DNA of 64,000 bases from Bacteroidetes bacterium UBA1935. Lineage in GTDB: Bacteria > Bacteroidota > Bacteroidia > Chitinophagales > Chitinophagaceae. The DNA is taken from positions 496,001 to 560,000 of the forward strand of contig DDFF01000008.1 in NCBI GenBank assembly GCA_002337045.1, read 5' to 3'. A program made the position numbers and the translations under genes. A model generated the notes under the pieces. The model did no database searches and was not told where the DNA came from. It worked only from the letters and a program-made list of their open reading frames with translations. Of the stretch, positions 38,566-49,600 are shown piece after piece; the first letter of the stretch is position 1; every line of letters starts with the position of its first letter.

Positions 38566-41406
38566 ATGCGAGCTGTTTGGCGCTATTATTTGTTGTTTGG
38601 GCTTACACTTGTAAGCGTCTTGTGCCACGGGCAGCAAGCTGACAGCGCAATACGCTTCTCGCTGGATCCGTTACACACAGAGCAAAAATACGTTTATCAG
38701 CCGCTCAGTTTTTCTATTCCATCAGAAGTAAAGACCTCTATACGATTAAAGTGTTACCAACATACTGCAACAGACAGTATCTGTGTATATGATCTTGTAT
38801 TTGATAAAGTAAAACTCAAAAAAGGCATTCATCATATTGAGTTAAACCTGGAGAAGAACGATAAAGCCTACAAGATTGAATATACCTTCCTAGAGACTAT
38901 CAAGAGGTTTAATCAACTACCACCCGGAGTCTATATTACAACGATGGTATTGTATGATGAGTCCCGCCAAATCTATGCAGAAACATTTACGCATAATATA
39001 GACAGTATTTTGCCTGCTTATTCAGGACTCAGACAAAGCCTGAATCAATCTTTTGCAACAGGTAAAGGAACAGGCATTGTCACAAAACGCTTGAAAAGCT
39101 TGTCTCCTATTTCACCCTATGATAAAAAAATACAGCAAGCTGCTAATCTGACTCGAAAAAACGCATCGAGACAATCCGGGGTAACAAGTACGATCGTCAA
39201 AAAAGGCAATACAGTATATAATGCACTCTACTACCATAGCTGGTTTCTGGGGTATTATGAGCAACACGAACGTGCAGAAATGGTTAACCAAGCGAATACC
39301 GAGACAGAGCGGCTAAAAAACAATCCGGCTTCCCTTCTGAAAACAGACCTGCCGCAATTTACCTCTGTAAGTTCTCAGTTCAAAAAAGCGAATGCAAAGG
39401 ATAAAGATCAACAAGAAGAGATAGAAGGAAGTATAGACATTATTGGCAATTTCAGTAACGGGCAGGAACCTAATTCAGCGCAGGATAATAATTATCAGGA
39501 ACTGAGAGGCGACCTGCATGCAGAGATATTGAATATGCCGGTAGTGATAGAAGGGTATTATACGACTCAGGACAAAAACAGGAAAGCTAAAGCAAGTTAT
39601 ATCAGGGTTCGGTATGATCTGGAGAAGCAAAAGGAGAAACTGAACAAAGAAGTAGGTAATTACAAGGGGATGTACGAGCGTGCAGGCGCATCCGGACAAG
39701 GTATTACTAATGGAGCTTCTGCGCTACTCAATCAGTTGCAACAACAACAAGTATTATCGGCTCACCAGTTTCAGTCAAATTATCGGATTAGCGGAGATAA
39801 ATTAATGGTAAGCGGTGGTGATGTAGAAGAATTGGCAGCGGGTACAGATAGCGCTACGGCTGCGAAACTCAGGAAAGATAAAGATGCGATACAGCAGCGT
39901 TACCTGCAAATGCAGGAAACGCAGGCAAAGATTACAAAGTATCAAAAACTATTAGACCAGTATCGTAATGCACAGTATTTCGATTCCAGCCTGAACTATT
40001 CTAAAATACAGGAAGCAACGGGCAGTAAGGACTATTCCTACAAGTCACTGGTGAAAGCAGCCGGCAATATACTTCCTGAATCCAAAGCAAAATCATTTCT
40101 AAGCGGTTTAACTAAGCTGAACATAGGTATACTCAATGACTACGAGTCAAATTACACCATTTCAGGACAAACACTCAAAGGCTTAAACTTCGGCTATGAC
40201 CTCAATCTGTTTACAGTTGGACTTACAGCAGGTAAAACAGAATATGTTTCAAGGAACGGGGATATAGACAGGTATAATACCTATTTACTGAAACTAGATT
40301 TTAAACCAGTTGGCAAGCAGAAAATAGGCCTTATCTATTATGGGTACACACCAACCAAGCAGATTTTAGACGATTCCTCATTTACAAAAACGGATTTGTC
40401 TGTACCCAGCTTCAGGCAACCGGTACATATCGTGAGCCTTACTCATAGTGGTACAATAACAAAGGGCTTGCAGATGGAGTCTGAAGGTGCATATTCGTAT
40501 AAAAATACCCGTGCCAATAGTGATATAGACCTGCATCATACAGCCATTAAATCCGGCTTACAATACGAGTTGCCAAAGATACCGGTACACCTGAAAGCGG
40601 AATGGGAGCAAGTAGGAAAGCAGTTTGAAAATAATGCCTTGCCTTATACAAGAGCAGGTATAGAACGGTATATGCTTGCAACAGACTTCTCTTTATTTAA
40701 ATCATTTTTGAAAGCAGGCGTACAATTCAACAGGGTACAACAAAGCACATTCTACAGCACAGGATATAACACGAAATGGGGATTTGATTTGCAGACCAAA
40801 TCGAAACAATACCCCAACCTCTTAGTATCGTATAAGCCATTTAGTACATTCAGAAGAGCGGAAGATACGTTTGCCATTGCACAACGTCCTGTTTTCGGTT
40901 CTGTCTGGATAGCCAGGGCAACCTATCAGTTTAAGCGTAAGCCTGCTAACCACCGGTTTATGCTGAGTTATAACCGTAATAAAAGTACGGTAGATACATT
41001 GTCGTATCAATCACATACGCTACAGGCAAGTTATATATACACATCAACCAAGCTGACATTTACAGCCAATAGCGGATGGTCTTCCCAGCCTTACTATATG
41101 CCGGATGGTACGATGCTGACTAATAGCGTGGTATTCGGTGGTGTAAGTGGTAGTAAGAGAATAACGAAACAACTGATGGTTAATCTGGGACAGGAGCTTG
41201 CCTATGCAGGATTTGGTTTGCAACGTCGTGCAACAACACTGGGACTGAATTACCGTTTTGAAAAATTGCCATTCACTGTATACACCCAATGTCGTTATGC
41301 GGGCATACGCGCCAATGAAACAACGGTCATAAAAAATATATGGTTTGGACAACTGGGCGTGCAATGCAGGTTTAAGACACAAACACCAAAGTTTAAAAGG
41401 AAATAA
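38566..41406 (+). CDS. Large outer-membrane beta-barrel protein of the RHS cluster
   Basis: A 946-residue exported protein from ATG 38566 (signal peptide YYLLFGLTLVSVLCHGQ). The N-terminal 150 residues look like an Ig-like beta domain. Residues 150-480 are charged and partly coiled coil (DAIQQRYLQMQETQAKITKY). From about 520 to the end it is strand-rich with alternating aromatic residues, as in an outer-membrane barrel of 16-20 strands. Not recognised as a known porin or receptor. It heads a seven-gene cluster ending in two giant secreted proteins, so I infer that it helps move or hold them at the outer membrane. Confidence 0.65.
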   Translation: MRAVWRYYLLFGLTLVSVLCHGQQADSAIRFSLDPLHTEQKYVYQPLSFSIPSEVKTSIRLKCYQHTATDSICVYDLVFDKVKLKKGIHHIELNLEKNDKAYKIEYTFLETIKRFNQLPPGVYITTMVLYDESRQIYAETFTHNIDSILPAYSGLRQSLNQSFATGKGTGIVTKRLKSLSPISPYDKKIQQAANLTRKNASRQSGVTSTIVKKGNTVYNALYYHSWFLGYYEQHERAEMVNQANTETERLKNNPASLLKTDLPQFTSVSSQFKKANAKDKDQQEEIEGSIDIIGNFSNGQEPNSAQDNNYQELRGDLHAEILNMPVVIEGYYTTQDKNRKAKASYIRVRYDLEKQKEKLNKEVGNYKGMYERAGASGQGITNGASALLNQLQQQQVLSAHQFQSNYRISGDKLMVSGGDVEELAAGTDSATAAKLRKDKDAIQQRYLQMQETQAKITKYQKLLDQYRNAQYFDSSLNYSKIQEATGSKDYSYKSLVKAAGNILPESKAKSFLSGLTKLNIGILNDYESNYTISGQTLKGLNFGYDLNLFTVGLTAGKTEYVSRNGDIDRYNTYLLKLDFKPVGKQKIGLIYYGYTPTKQILDDSSFTKTDLSVPSFRQPVHIVSLTHSGTITKGLQMESEGAYSYKNTRANSDIDLHHTAIKSGLQYELPKIPVHLKAEWEQVGKQFENNALPYTRAGIERYMLATDFSLFKSFLKAGVQFNRVQQSTFYSTGYNTKWGFDLQTKSKQYPNLLVSYKPFSTFRRAEDTFAIAQRPVFGSVWIARATYQFKRKPANHRFMLSYNRNKSTVDTLSYQSHTLQASYIYTSTKLTFTANSGWSSQPYYMPDGTMLTNSVVFGGVSGSKRITKQLMVNLGQELAYAGFGLQRRATTLGLNYRFEKLPFTVYTQCRYAGIRANETTVIKNIWFGQLGVQCRFKTQTPKFKRK

Positions 41407-41425
41407 GCGTTATAAAAGTATTGAT

Positions 41426-42589
41426 ATGCGAATCAGAAAACCAATAATCCAAAGAGTCAGCACCTTATTGCTGCTGTTGATTGTGGCAACAAGCTGGCAA
41501 GGCAGAGCGCAAGGCACATCCCTTGTTGTAAACCTTGCGCAGATTGATGGCATTGAACTAAACCCGGAGAATGTATTTAATTATGAAATCCTGAACAATA
41601 CAGGTAGTGGTAAAGATGTTGCAATCCAGGGTAGTATTCGCTATCGTAACTCAGCACTCAAGGCAAGTTATAGCCTGAACATTCGCTTACAACCGGGCAA
41701 TAACCCGATTGGTAAAGAAAGGGGAAATTCTGCTATCTGGAGTTTTTCAGACAATGGATTAAAGGAATTATTCAAAGATTATGGGAAACTGCCACAGGGG
41801 ACTTATGAGTATTGTGTAACTGTATCATTAAAGACCATCAACCCTGAATATGATGCAGGCGAACCGATCAGTGAGTGTACGTATCAGACCGTGAATGATA
41901 TTTTTCTCATCAACCTGATAGAGCCGGAAAACAACGCCAAGCTGTATGAGTTGAACCCGATGTTTTCGTGGGTAGTAAACTATCCGTTTGCCAGTCAGTT
42001 AACCTATCGTATCAGGATAGCGCAAGTGAAAGAAGGGCAGAATAATGAAAATGCGATTAACAGGAACAATCCTGTGTACCAGGATAATCAAGTGATGTCA
42101 ACCAGCATGATCTATCCTGCAACAGCAAAGCCATTAGAAAAATTTCAACCTTATGCCTGGACGGTAGATGCTTATTATAAAGGTATACTCTTGGGAGGTG
42201 CTGAGGCGTGGCGGTTTACTATAATAGAAGACAGCCTGCTAAAAGAATATAATGCCGAACAGTCCTATTATGATTTCGCCGGACACTATGGTGAATCCAG
42301 AATCACGGCCATCGGAGAGATTAAACTGAAGTATACATCGGATATGATGTATGACAGTCTCGAGGTGAAAATTATAGATGAACAAAACACACCAATAAAA
42401 GTTCCTCAGGTGACGATAGGGATGCACAATGGAGAAAATTATTTCATCATACCATTATACGAAAAAGTAAAGCTTGGTCATGGCAGGAACTATAACCTGC
42501 AGTTGATGAATAAAGACAAAAAAGTATTTGTAGTGCCGTTTAAATATTTAAACCCAATTCTGATAGATGGACAAAAGAATGATAAGTAA
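41426..42589 (+). CDS. Secreted TANFOR-like beta-domain protein
   Basis: A 387-residue exported protein from ATG 41426 (signal peptide VSTLLLLLIVATSWQGRAQ); the frame opens earlier, inside the previous gene, but those residues precede the signal. Two features recall the TANFOR domain of Bacteroidota surface proteins: LPQGTYEYCVTVSLKTIN...PISECTYQT, then IEPENNAKLYELNPMFSWV with YRIRIAQVK, that is, fibronectin-like beta domains with a Cys pair. The rest is beta-rich. It lies 20 bases after the barrel gene and overlaps the following gene by 23 bases, so it is likely part of one surface complex. Confidence 0.6.
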   Translation: MRIRKPIIQRVSTLLLLLIVATSWQGRAQGTSLVVNLAQIDGIELNPENVFNYEILNNTGSGKDVAIQGSIRYRNSALKASYSLNIRLQPGNNPIGKERGNSAIWSFSDNGLKELFKDYGKLPQGTYEYCVTVSLKTINPEYDAGEPISECTYQTVNDIFLINLIEPENNAKLYELNPMFSWVVNYPFASQLTYRIRIAQVKEGQNNENAINRNNPVYQDNQVMSTSMIYPATAKPLEKFQPYAWTVDAYYKGILLGGAEAWRFTIIEDSLLKEYNAEQSYYDFAGHYGESRITAIGEIKLKYTSDMMYDSLEVKIIDEQNTPIKVPQVTIGMHNGENYFIIPLYEKVKLGHGRNYNLQLMNKDKKVFVVPFKYLNPILIDGQKNDK

Positions 42590-43073
42590 GATTTATGCAT
42601 GGCTGACAGTGTTATCGGCAATGGTATTGTTAATAGGTGCGGCGTTTTGTTGGCAGTTAATGAAGCCTGCCGATGTAGCTTACATTGATATTGGAAAGCT
42701 AGTTAGTGGATACCAGATGAAAAAAGATTTGGATAAGCAGGCAAATGTTGATTTGCAAAGAATAAAGTCAGTGTCCGATAGCCTGAAGATGATAAAAAAA
42801 GCTGTATTAGGTACTCCTACACCGAGATTGGATTCGCAATTACAATATGTGCAATATGCATTTCAGCAATATTATGAGCAATCGAACAGGAGTATCAGTG
42901 AGAAAATATGGGAGCGGCTGAATCCATTGATGGAGCAGTATGGTAAGGAACGAAAAATTCGATTGTTGGTAGGTGCGAATGGAGCAGGAACTGTATTGTA
43001 CGGTGATAAAGGAATTGACATGACAGATGATTTAATTAAGTATCTGAACGGTAAATATGAGAAAGGTAATTAG
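42567..43073 (+). CDS. OmpH/Skp-like protein with membrane anchor
   Basis: A 168-residue protein. One N-terminal membrane segment (about residues 11-30, WLTVLSAMVLLIGAAFCW) is followed by an OmpH/Skp-like pattern: VAYIDIGKLVSGYQMKKDL, a long helical hairpin, then RKIRLLVGANGAGTVLYGDKGIDMTDDLI, where the family has its short C-terminal strand motif. Skp-type proteins are trimeric periplasmic chaperones for outer-membrane proteins; here the chaperone would stay anchored in the inner membrane. The gene overlaps both neighbours, so it belongs to the cluster. A dedicated chaperone for the giant secreted partners is a natural reading, but inferred. Confidence 0.75.
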   Translation: MDKRMISKIYAWLTVLSAMVLLIGAAFCWQLMKPADVAYIDIGKLVSGYQMKKDLDKQANVDLQRIKSVSDSLKMIKKAVLGTPTPRLDSQLQYVQYAFQQYYEQSNRSISEKIWERLNPLMEQYGKERKIRLLVGANGAGTVLYGDKGIDMTDDLIKYLNGKYEKGN

Positions 43074-43674
43074 CGGTTTATTGTTGACAACAATATTACT
43101 GTCTTCCTGCGGTGGGCGAAAGACATTAAATCCTGTGGCTTACATGGAATACATGGAAGATGCAGAAAATGGCTTAATGAAAACAGTAACAGTTGGTGCC
43201 TATGAATATCACATTCAGTTTGCGCCGGCTGAATACCTTGCCAGCAGGCAATATTATAAAGAGATGGAGCAGGGAGTCATGGATGGGTACAAAAAACGGA
43301 TGGAAGCAATGAAGGGACATGTTTTCTTTTTGGTCAATATTTATCCTCGCAAAGCATCAGAGCAGACGATTAGTGAACGTATAACACAGAATGCCGGTGC
43401 AGAGCAGCGGGTTATGTATTACCAGCAACAGGCTGCCAATGATATTGTATTGAAAGCGGGAGCATTTGAGCAGATGCCTTCCACCTATGTATATGAAGAT
43501 AATTACGGCTTGTCTCCTTATAATACAATCGTTGTGGGATTTGCCGGAGATTATAGTAAAGAAGACATGCAATTAATATTTAACGACCGATACACACATA
43601 CACCACTGATAAAAGCCGGGTTTTCAAAAGATGAATTATCTGCATTACCTAGCATATCAGTAAAAACGAATTAG
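43057..43674 (+). CDS. Lipoprotein of the RHS cluster
   Basis: A 205-residue lipoprotein: signal peptide ending in the lipobox LLSSC, so the mature protein starts at the Cys with GGRKT. The rest is a soluble alpha/beta domain with several Tyr- and Met-rich stretches (YMEYMEDAENGLM, REYYKEMEQ-like segments), not recognised. The gene overlaps the OmpH-like gene by 17 bases and ends five bases before the 2065-residue giant gene. It is probably an outer-membrane-attached accessory of the cluster. Confidence 0.65.
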   Translation: MRKVISGLLLTTILLSSCGGRKTLNPVAYMEYMEDAENGLMKTVTVGAYEYHIQFAPAEYLASRQYYKEMEQGVMDGYKKRMEAMKGHVFFLVNIYPRKASEQTISERITQNAGAEQRVMYYQQQAANDIVLKAGAFEQMPSTYVYEDNYGLSPYNTIVVGFAGDYSKEDMQLIFNDRYTHTPLIKAGFSKDELSALPSISVKTN

Positions 43675-43679
43675 TACAT

Positions 43680-46600
43680 ATGAAAAAGACCCTCTTACGA
43701 ATCACTGCAAAGACATTATTGGTATCGATGGTATACCAGTTGGGTTTTCCGTTATATAGCTATGCGCTAACAAGTGGGCCGTCTCAGCCGGAGGTGCAGA
43801 GTTTTGAACCGATAGGTACTACTGAGATGGTAGATATGTTTACCGGGGATTTTAACTACAATATACCTTTGCTTGATATTGAAGGTTACCCAGTTAATAT
43901 CAGTTATCACAGTGGCGTGGGTATTGAGCAAGAAGCAAGCTGGGTAGGGCTTGGCTGGAATATTAATCCTGGTAATATCAGCCGTGCAGTACGCGGTTTG
44001 CCGGATGATTTCAACGGAGAAACTATCGATAAGGAACTTAACATTGAAGATGAGAAAAACTTCAAAGTGGGCACCGGTATTAGCATGGGTTTTGAATTGG
44101 GTGGCTTTGACACCAGATTGTCGCTAGGATTTAAAAATTATATACAGTTTAATAACTATAAAGGCACCAGCATTGGTATTAGTACAGAAGCGTCTATTTC
44201 CCTTGGCTACTTTAATGCCGGAGTTGGAATGGGAGTCGGGTCTCAAGCAGGTGCTGATGTTGATTTAAGCGCAGGCTTTCATATACCTAAAACCGTTAGC
44301 ACTGATATGGGGCCAGGAGGCAACGGTTCTATAGGTACAGGTTTTAATACCAGAACAGGTATGAAAGATATTGCGTTCGGTGTAAGTGGTACGTATAACA
44401 ATACACAAATGCCTTTATCCTTCAGCGGTAGTATTCCAATCGGCTTACAGAACTATGTGCCTGTGGTTACAAATCCAAGCTCATTGAGCTCATTTGAATT
44501 TCAGGCAAGGATTGGTACTGAGTTATTATATACGTTCCCAAATGGTTTCTTGAGTATTCAGAAGAGTACGATGAGTTTTGTGAAAGATGGTGCCAGATCC
44601 GGCTATGGTTATTTGTATTCAGAAAATGCGCCTTCTACGGCAATAACAGACTTTAGCAGGGATAGAGACGGCAGGTATAACAAAACCATGGAAAACCTTC
44701 CATTGTCATCAATGACCTATGATGTGTACTCAATAAGCGGTCAAGGAACCGGTGGTATATTCCGCCCGTTTCGTAATGATATTGGTAGTATCTATGATCC
44801 GGAAGTGAAGTCTCCAAAGAGTGATATTACTTCAGTTCTTACAGAAGCTGGTATTGGCAATTTGGTGGAAGTTGGTACTGACATATCGTTAGTCGACAAT
44901 GAAGCCAATTCAGGCCCATGGAACAGATTGAATTTCCGCGGCAATGAACAGAACTCGTTATATGAAAAAGCCTTTTTTAAGCAGGGTGGAGAGTTGACTT
45001 ATAATAACCAGCAAGCAGCTGGGATATTCAGCGACGCGCCGATTTACTTGGCAGAGAATATGGTGACGCTGAAAGGGAAGAGTGGTAATATAGGTGCACT
45101 GCCATCTAAGTTTGGCAATGCACATGTTTATAATACTGGTAGTACAATGGATCGTACAACACGAGCTAATCTTATAAGCTACCTGACTGCAGAAGAAGCA
45201 TCAATTACGGATGTTGCGCAAGATGCCAAAATCCGTCACTATGATAAATTTGGTGAAAGTACTTCAGATACAGCATTTTATAAACCAGGCGCAGCAATTG
45301 TCAATGACAGGTATAGTGCCGGAAAGGCAGATAAGCCACAGGCTACTCATATCAGTGAGTTTACACAGACATTACCAGACGGTAGACGTTATGTGTATGG
45401 CATACCAGCGATGAATAATCTGAGTCGTGAAGTAACATTCAGTGTTAATAGTGCTGGTGCTGATTTAGAAACTGGCTTAGTTAGTTTCGGAGGAACGGAT
45501 GATAGTAAAGATAATAATCAGCCGAAGGAGAAATTTTACAGCTCAACTACAACACCTGCATATGCGCATAGTTATTTGTTGAGTTCGGTATTGGCAACTG
45601 ATTATGTGGACGTATTAGGTGATGGTCCGACAGATGATGATATGGGTGGCTGGGTGAAAATGAACTATACGTTATGGGATAATGATTACCGCTGGCGCAC
45701 TCCGTATGAAGGAGATAAAGCACAGTACAATCCGGGATTTTGGTCGGATAAACAGGATGATAAGGGTAGCTATTTGATTGGCTCGCGTCAGCAATGGCAT
45801 GTGCGTGCTATTGAGTCAAAGAATTATGTAGCAGAATTTTATGTGTCTAAAAGAACGGATGGTCGCGGTGTAACAAGTAGAATTTACAATGGCAGCAAAT
45901 ACAGTTTCGACAATGGGGATTTAACCAGTAATCTGTCGGATGCGGGATATTCCTATAAGCTGGATTCCATCAGACTATTTAACAAGCATGACAGGTATAT
46001 TAATGGAAATAATGCAACACCCATCAAGACGGTCATTTTTGAATACGATTATAGTCTATGTAAGAAAATTCCCAATAGCAATACACCGGGCACAAGTGGT
46101 AAGTTGACGCTTAAAAGGATTTATTTCCGATATGGTAAGTCGGAGAAAAACCTATTAAGCCCTTATGTATTTAACTATACAGGTGCTAACCCGGATTATA
46201 ATTTCGCTGATAAAGACAGGTGGGGTAATTATAAAGACCATACCAAAGATAGTAAGTTGAGTAATTATGAGTTCCCTTATACAGCGCAGGATGGATCAAA
46301 TTTAGATGTAGATAAAGCGCCCTGGAACCTCACCGAAATTCTTTTGCCATCTGGTGGTAAGATAAATGTAGTGTATGAGAGTGATGACTATGCTTATATT
46401 CAGGATAAGCGAACGATGCAGATGTTTCATATAGAAGGTGTTGGTAATTCTACTAAGAAGGATAACCAATCGAAATTATATGAGGATCTTAATACGGTAA
46501 ATGATTACCTCTATTTTAAAAGGGTACCTGCAAAAGAAAACCGCAATTTATCCATGAAGGATAATTATCTGGAAGGTACTGATTATCTGTACTACAGTTT

Positions 46601-49600
46601 TGCATTGGATATAAGTGGTTCCGGTAAGTATGAGCATATGAAGGGCTATGCACATATTGATGCGATGGATAAATGTAGTGATGATACCAGTTATTGTTAC
46701 ATCAAAATAAGAAAAGAACATCCTGGAGACCACCCCTCATTAATGCATCCTGCTACTATTTACGGTATCAATAACGGACGCTGTTATTTACAACATATCA
46801 TATATCCGGGTTACCTCAACGGAGATGAAGGAGGCGTTAAAATTGGTAAAGCACTACTCGATGCACTGGGTGAGTTGGGTTCTGTAAACCAAAATCCGAT
46901 TGTGAGATTAGTAGAAAATAAACATATAGGAAGGGACATTGATATAGACAAATCTTTCATTAGGTTACATCGTCCCGGACTGACCAAGAAAGGTGGAGGA
47001 ATTAGGGTAAAACAATTGACATTGTCAGACTCTTGGAAGTCATTGACAGGCAGTAGTACGAATGTTGATGCCGATTATGGCAAAAACTATAGCTATACAA
47101 AAATTGATGACAGGTACGGACTTGTCAGCAGTGGAGTAGCTAGTTACGAACCAATATATGGCGGTGATGAAAATCCATTCAGGATGCCGGTTCCTTATAC
47201 GGCAGAAGGTGGAAGGTTATTGCCTAAAATTGAATTCTTCCAGGAAACGCCTTTCGGAGAGTCTTTTTTCCCACCACCTGTGGTAGGCTATAGTAATATC
47301 AGGGTAAGCAGTGTACATATTGAACAGGGACGTTCTTCACAGTCTTATGAAGACTACGAGTTTTATACTGCGAAAGACTACCCAATAGAAGTAGACTATA
47401 CTGATAAAGAAGCGCCCGCACCTACCAAACATAGCGGATTAAGTAAGAAAACATTGGAAGTAAAAGTATTCCAGGGTTATGCGCTACGGTTTAATGATAT
47501 GCATGGTAAGCCGAAACGTATTACTAATACAATTTTGAAGTCTAATGGTACATCAGTTACTCCGGAACCTGTATCAAGTGTTTACTATAAATACCGTGAA
47601 CAGGATGGAAAGCTGTACAATAAAGTGCTTGCACTAAAGCGCAACCGTGGAACTATTAATACTTATGCAGTTGACAGTACAACCCTTGGTGTAGAAACTG
47701 ATTTTACAGTTGATACAAGGGAACGATATAACAGGACGTTTAAGCGGAATATCAGTATGAACCTGAACGTGGTGATCTTTGGTGTATTCCCTGTACCGAT
47801 ACCGACTATGTTCCTGCCGGAAAAAGAAGAGACAGAAACATTCCATTCGATGGTTACAACAAAGATTGTACAACGTTACGGTATACTGGAATCAGTTGAG
47901 AAAATGGATCATGGTGCCGTAACAAAGACAAGTAATGTAATCTTTGATAGTGAAACGGGAGGGGTGTTACTCTCCAAAACAAATAATGAGTACAACACAG
48001 ATATCTATGATTTGAAATATCCGGCATATTGGGCTTATGAAAAAATGGGTCCTGCTTACATGCATGTGGGTTTTGAAGAAAAATCAGACTCACTTATCAT
48101 TGAGTCAGGGTCATTATATGGGAAGCTCCATCTAAACTCGAAGAACTTTTTTGCAGGAGATGAAGTCTTGCTAACCTATAAAGTGGGGACTGATAATACT
48201 GTCTATCAGGCTAAAGGCTGGATCATGGAAGACTATAAATTTATTGCAAGTGGTATGGTTCCTTCACCGTATAGGGTAACAGCCTATCCACCTACTCAGC
48301 CGCCTGCGGCCAACATTAAATGGGTTGCATTACGAGCGTTGCAAAATAGTAGTGGTGGTTCGCTATGGCCTGGTGGTTTGGACGGTGGCGATTATGTAAA
48401 AGATGTCACGGTCAGGATACTCAGGTCAGCACGCAGAAATATGCTTGACAAATTTGTACAACAGACTACTTTAGCACAAAACCCATACAGCAGTAGTATC
48501 AATGACCTGTTAGGTGGTTCTTCCGGTAGCACAGCATTTACGAAAGTGCTAAATGTGGGTGTACAAGAGTTTACGGAGTTAGCTACACCATATGGATCTA
48601 TTGCAACAGATACAACATCATGGGACGCTGCACCAGCTGGTTATTATCACCCGCATATGTTCCCTGTTGATATTGATAGCGCTAATAAGCAAGTTTTAAA
48701 CAGGTACGTTTTGGGGCACAGAGGTAATTTCCGACCATCCACTGAATACATATACATTGATAACAGGACTTATGCCAATAATGTAAAAACAGACGGTGCT
48801 TATTCTATCAAAACACATCCATTCTGGGGCAATGTGAATGCTTCAGCAAGTAACTACACCATCCTAAATACTACTGGTGCTGAAGCGCCATACTGGAAGA
48901 AGACCCGTGCTGTGACAAAGTATGACGTTTTCGGTAATGTGCTTGAAGAGCTCGATGCTACAGCGAATCGGGTATATCCACTAACAGGTAATAGCTGGAA
49001 TTACGGTATGGAGACTTCAACAGGTAAACGTACAGCAGTACAATACGGCTATAATAAAGCGTTACCAACAGCCGTTGCTAATAATGTACAGCAACGTAGT
49101 TTCTTCTTTGAAGGTTTTGAAGACTATAGTATGCTATTGCCTAAGAACCTTCACTTCCTATATAAAAATACTTATTATCATAAAACCCCATTTGCCAAGT
49201 CTTATCATCAGACACTGGATATGGCACCTGCTAAAGTGCGTAATGATAGGTACGGGCAAGATTACAGGCAATACGCAATGGTTAATAATGGAGACTCTAT
49301 TACCTCAGCTGCGGCGCATAGCGGTAACTATTCTATGAGGTTTAGTGCGAATAGAACGTTTACAATTGGTGGTCAGACTAGAAACAGTGAAGCAACTAGT
49401 CTGTTTAATCTACTTGTAAATGCTGAGCTATTCAGGCTGGATGTAAACAGGAAATACGTTGTTAGTTTCTGGTTTAAACCTGTATCTGGTGCCGCATCTA
49501 CTGTGCTAAGCAATATCGGTTTTGCGTATACCAATTCAATCATGTCATCATCTACAAGCTATCCATTTGTACTAAAGACCGGTAATGTTGACGGATGGTA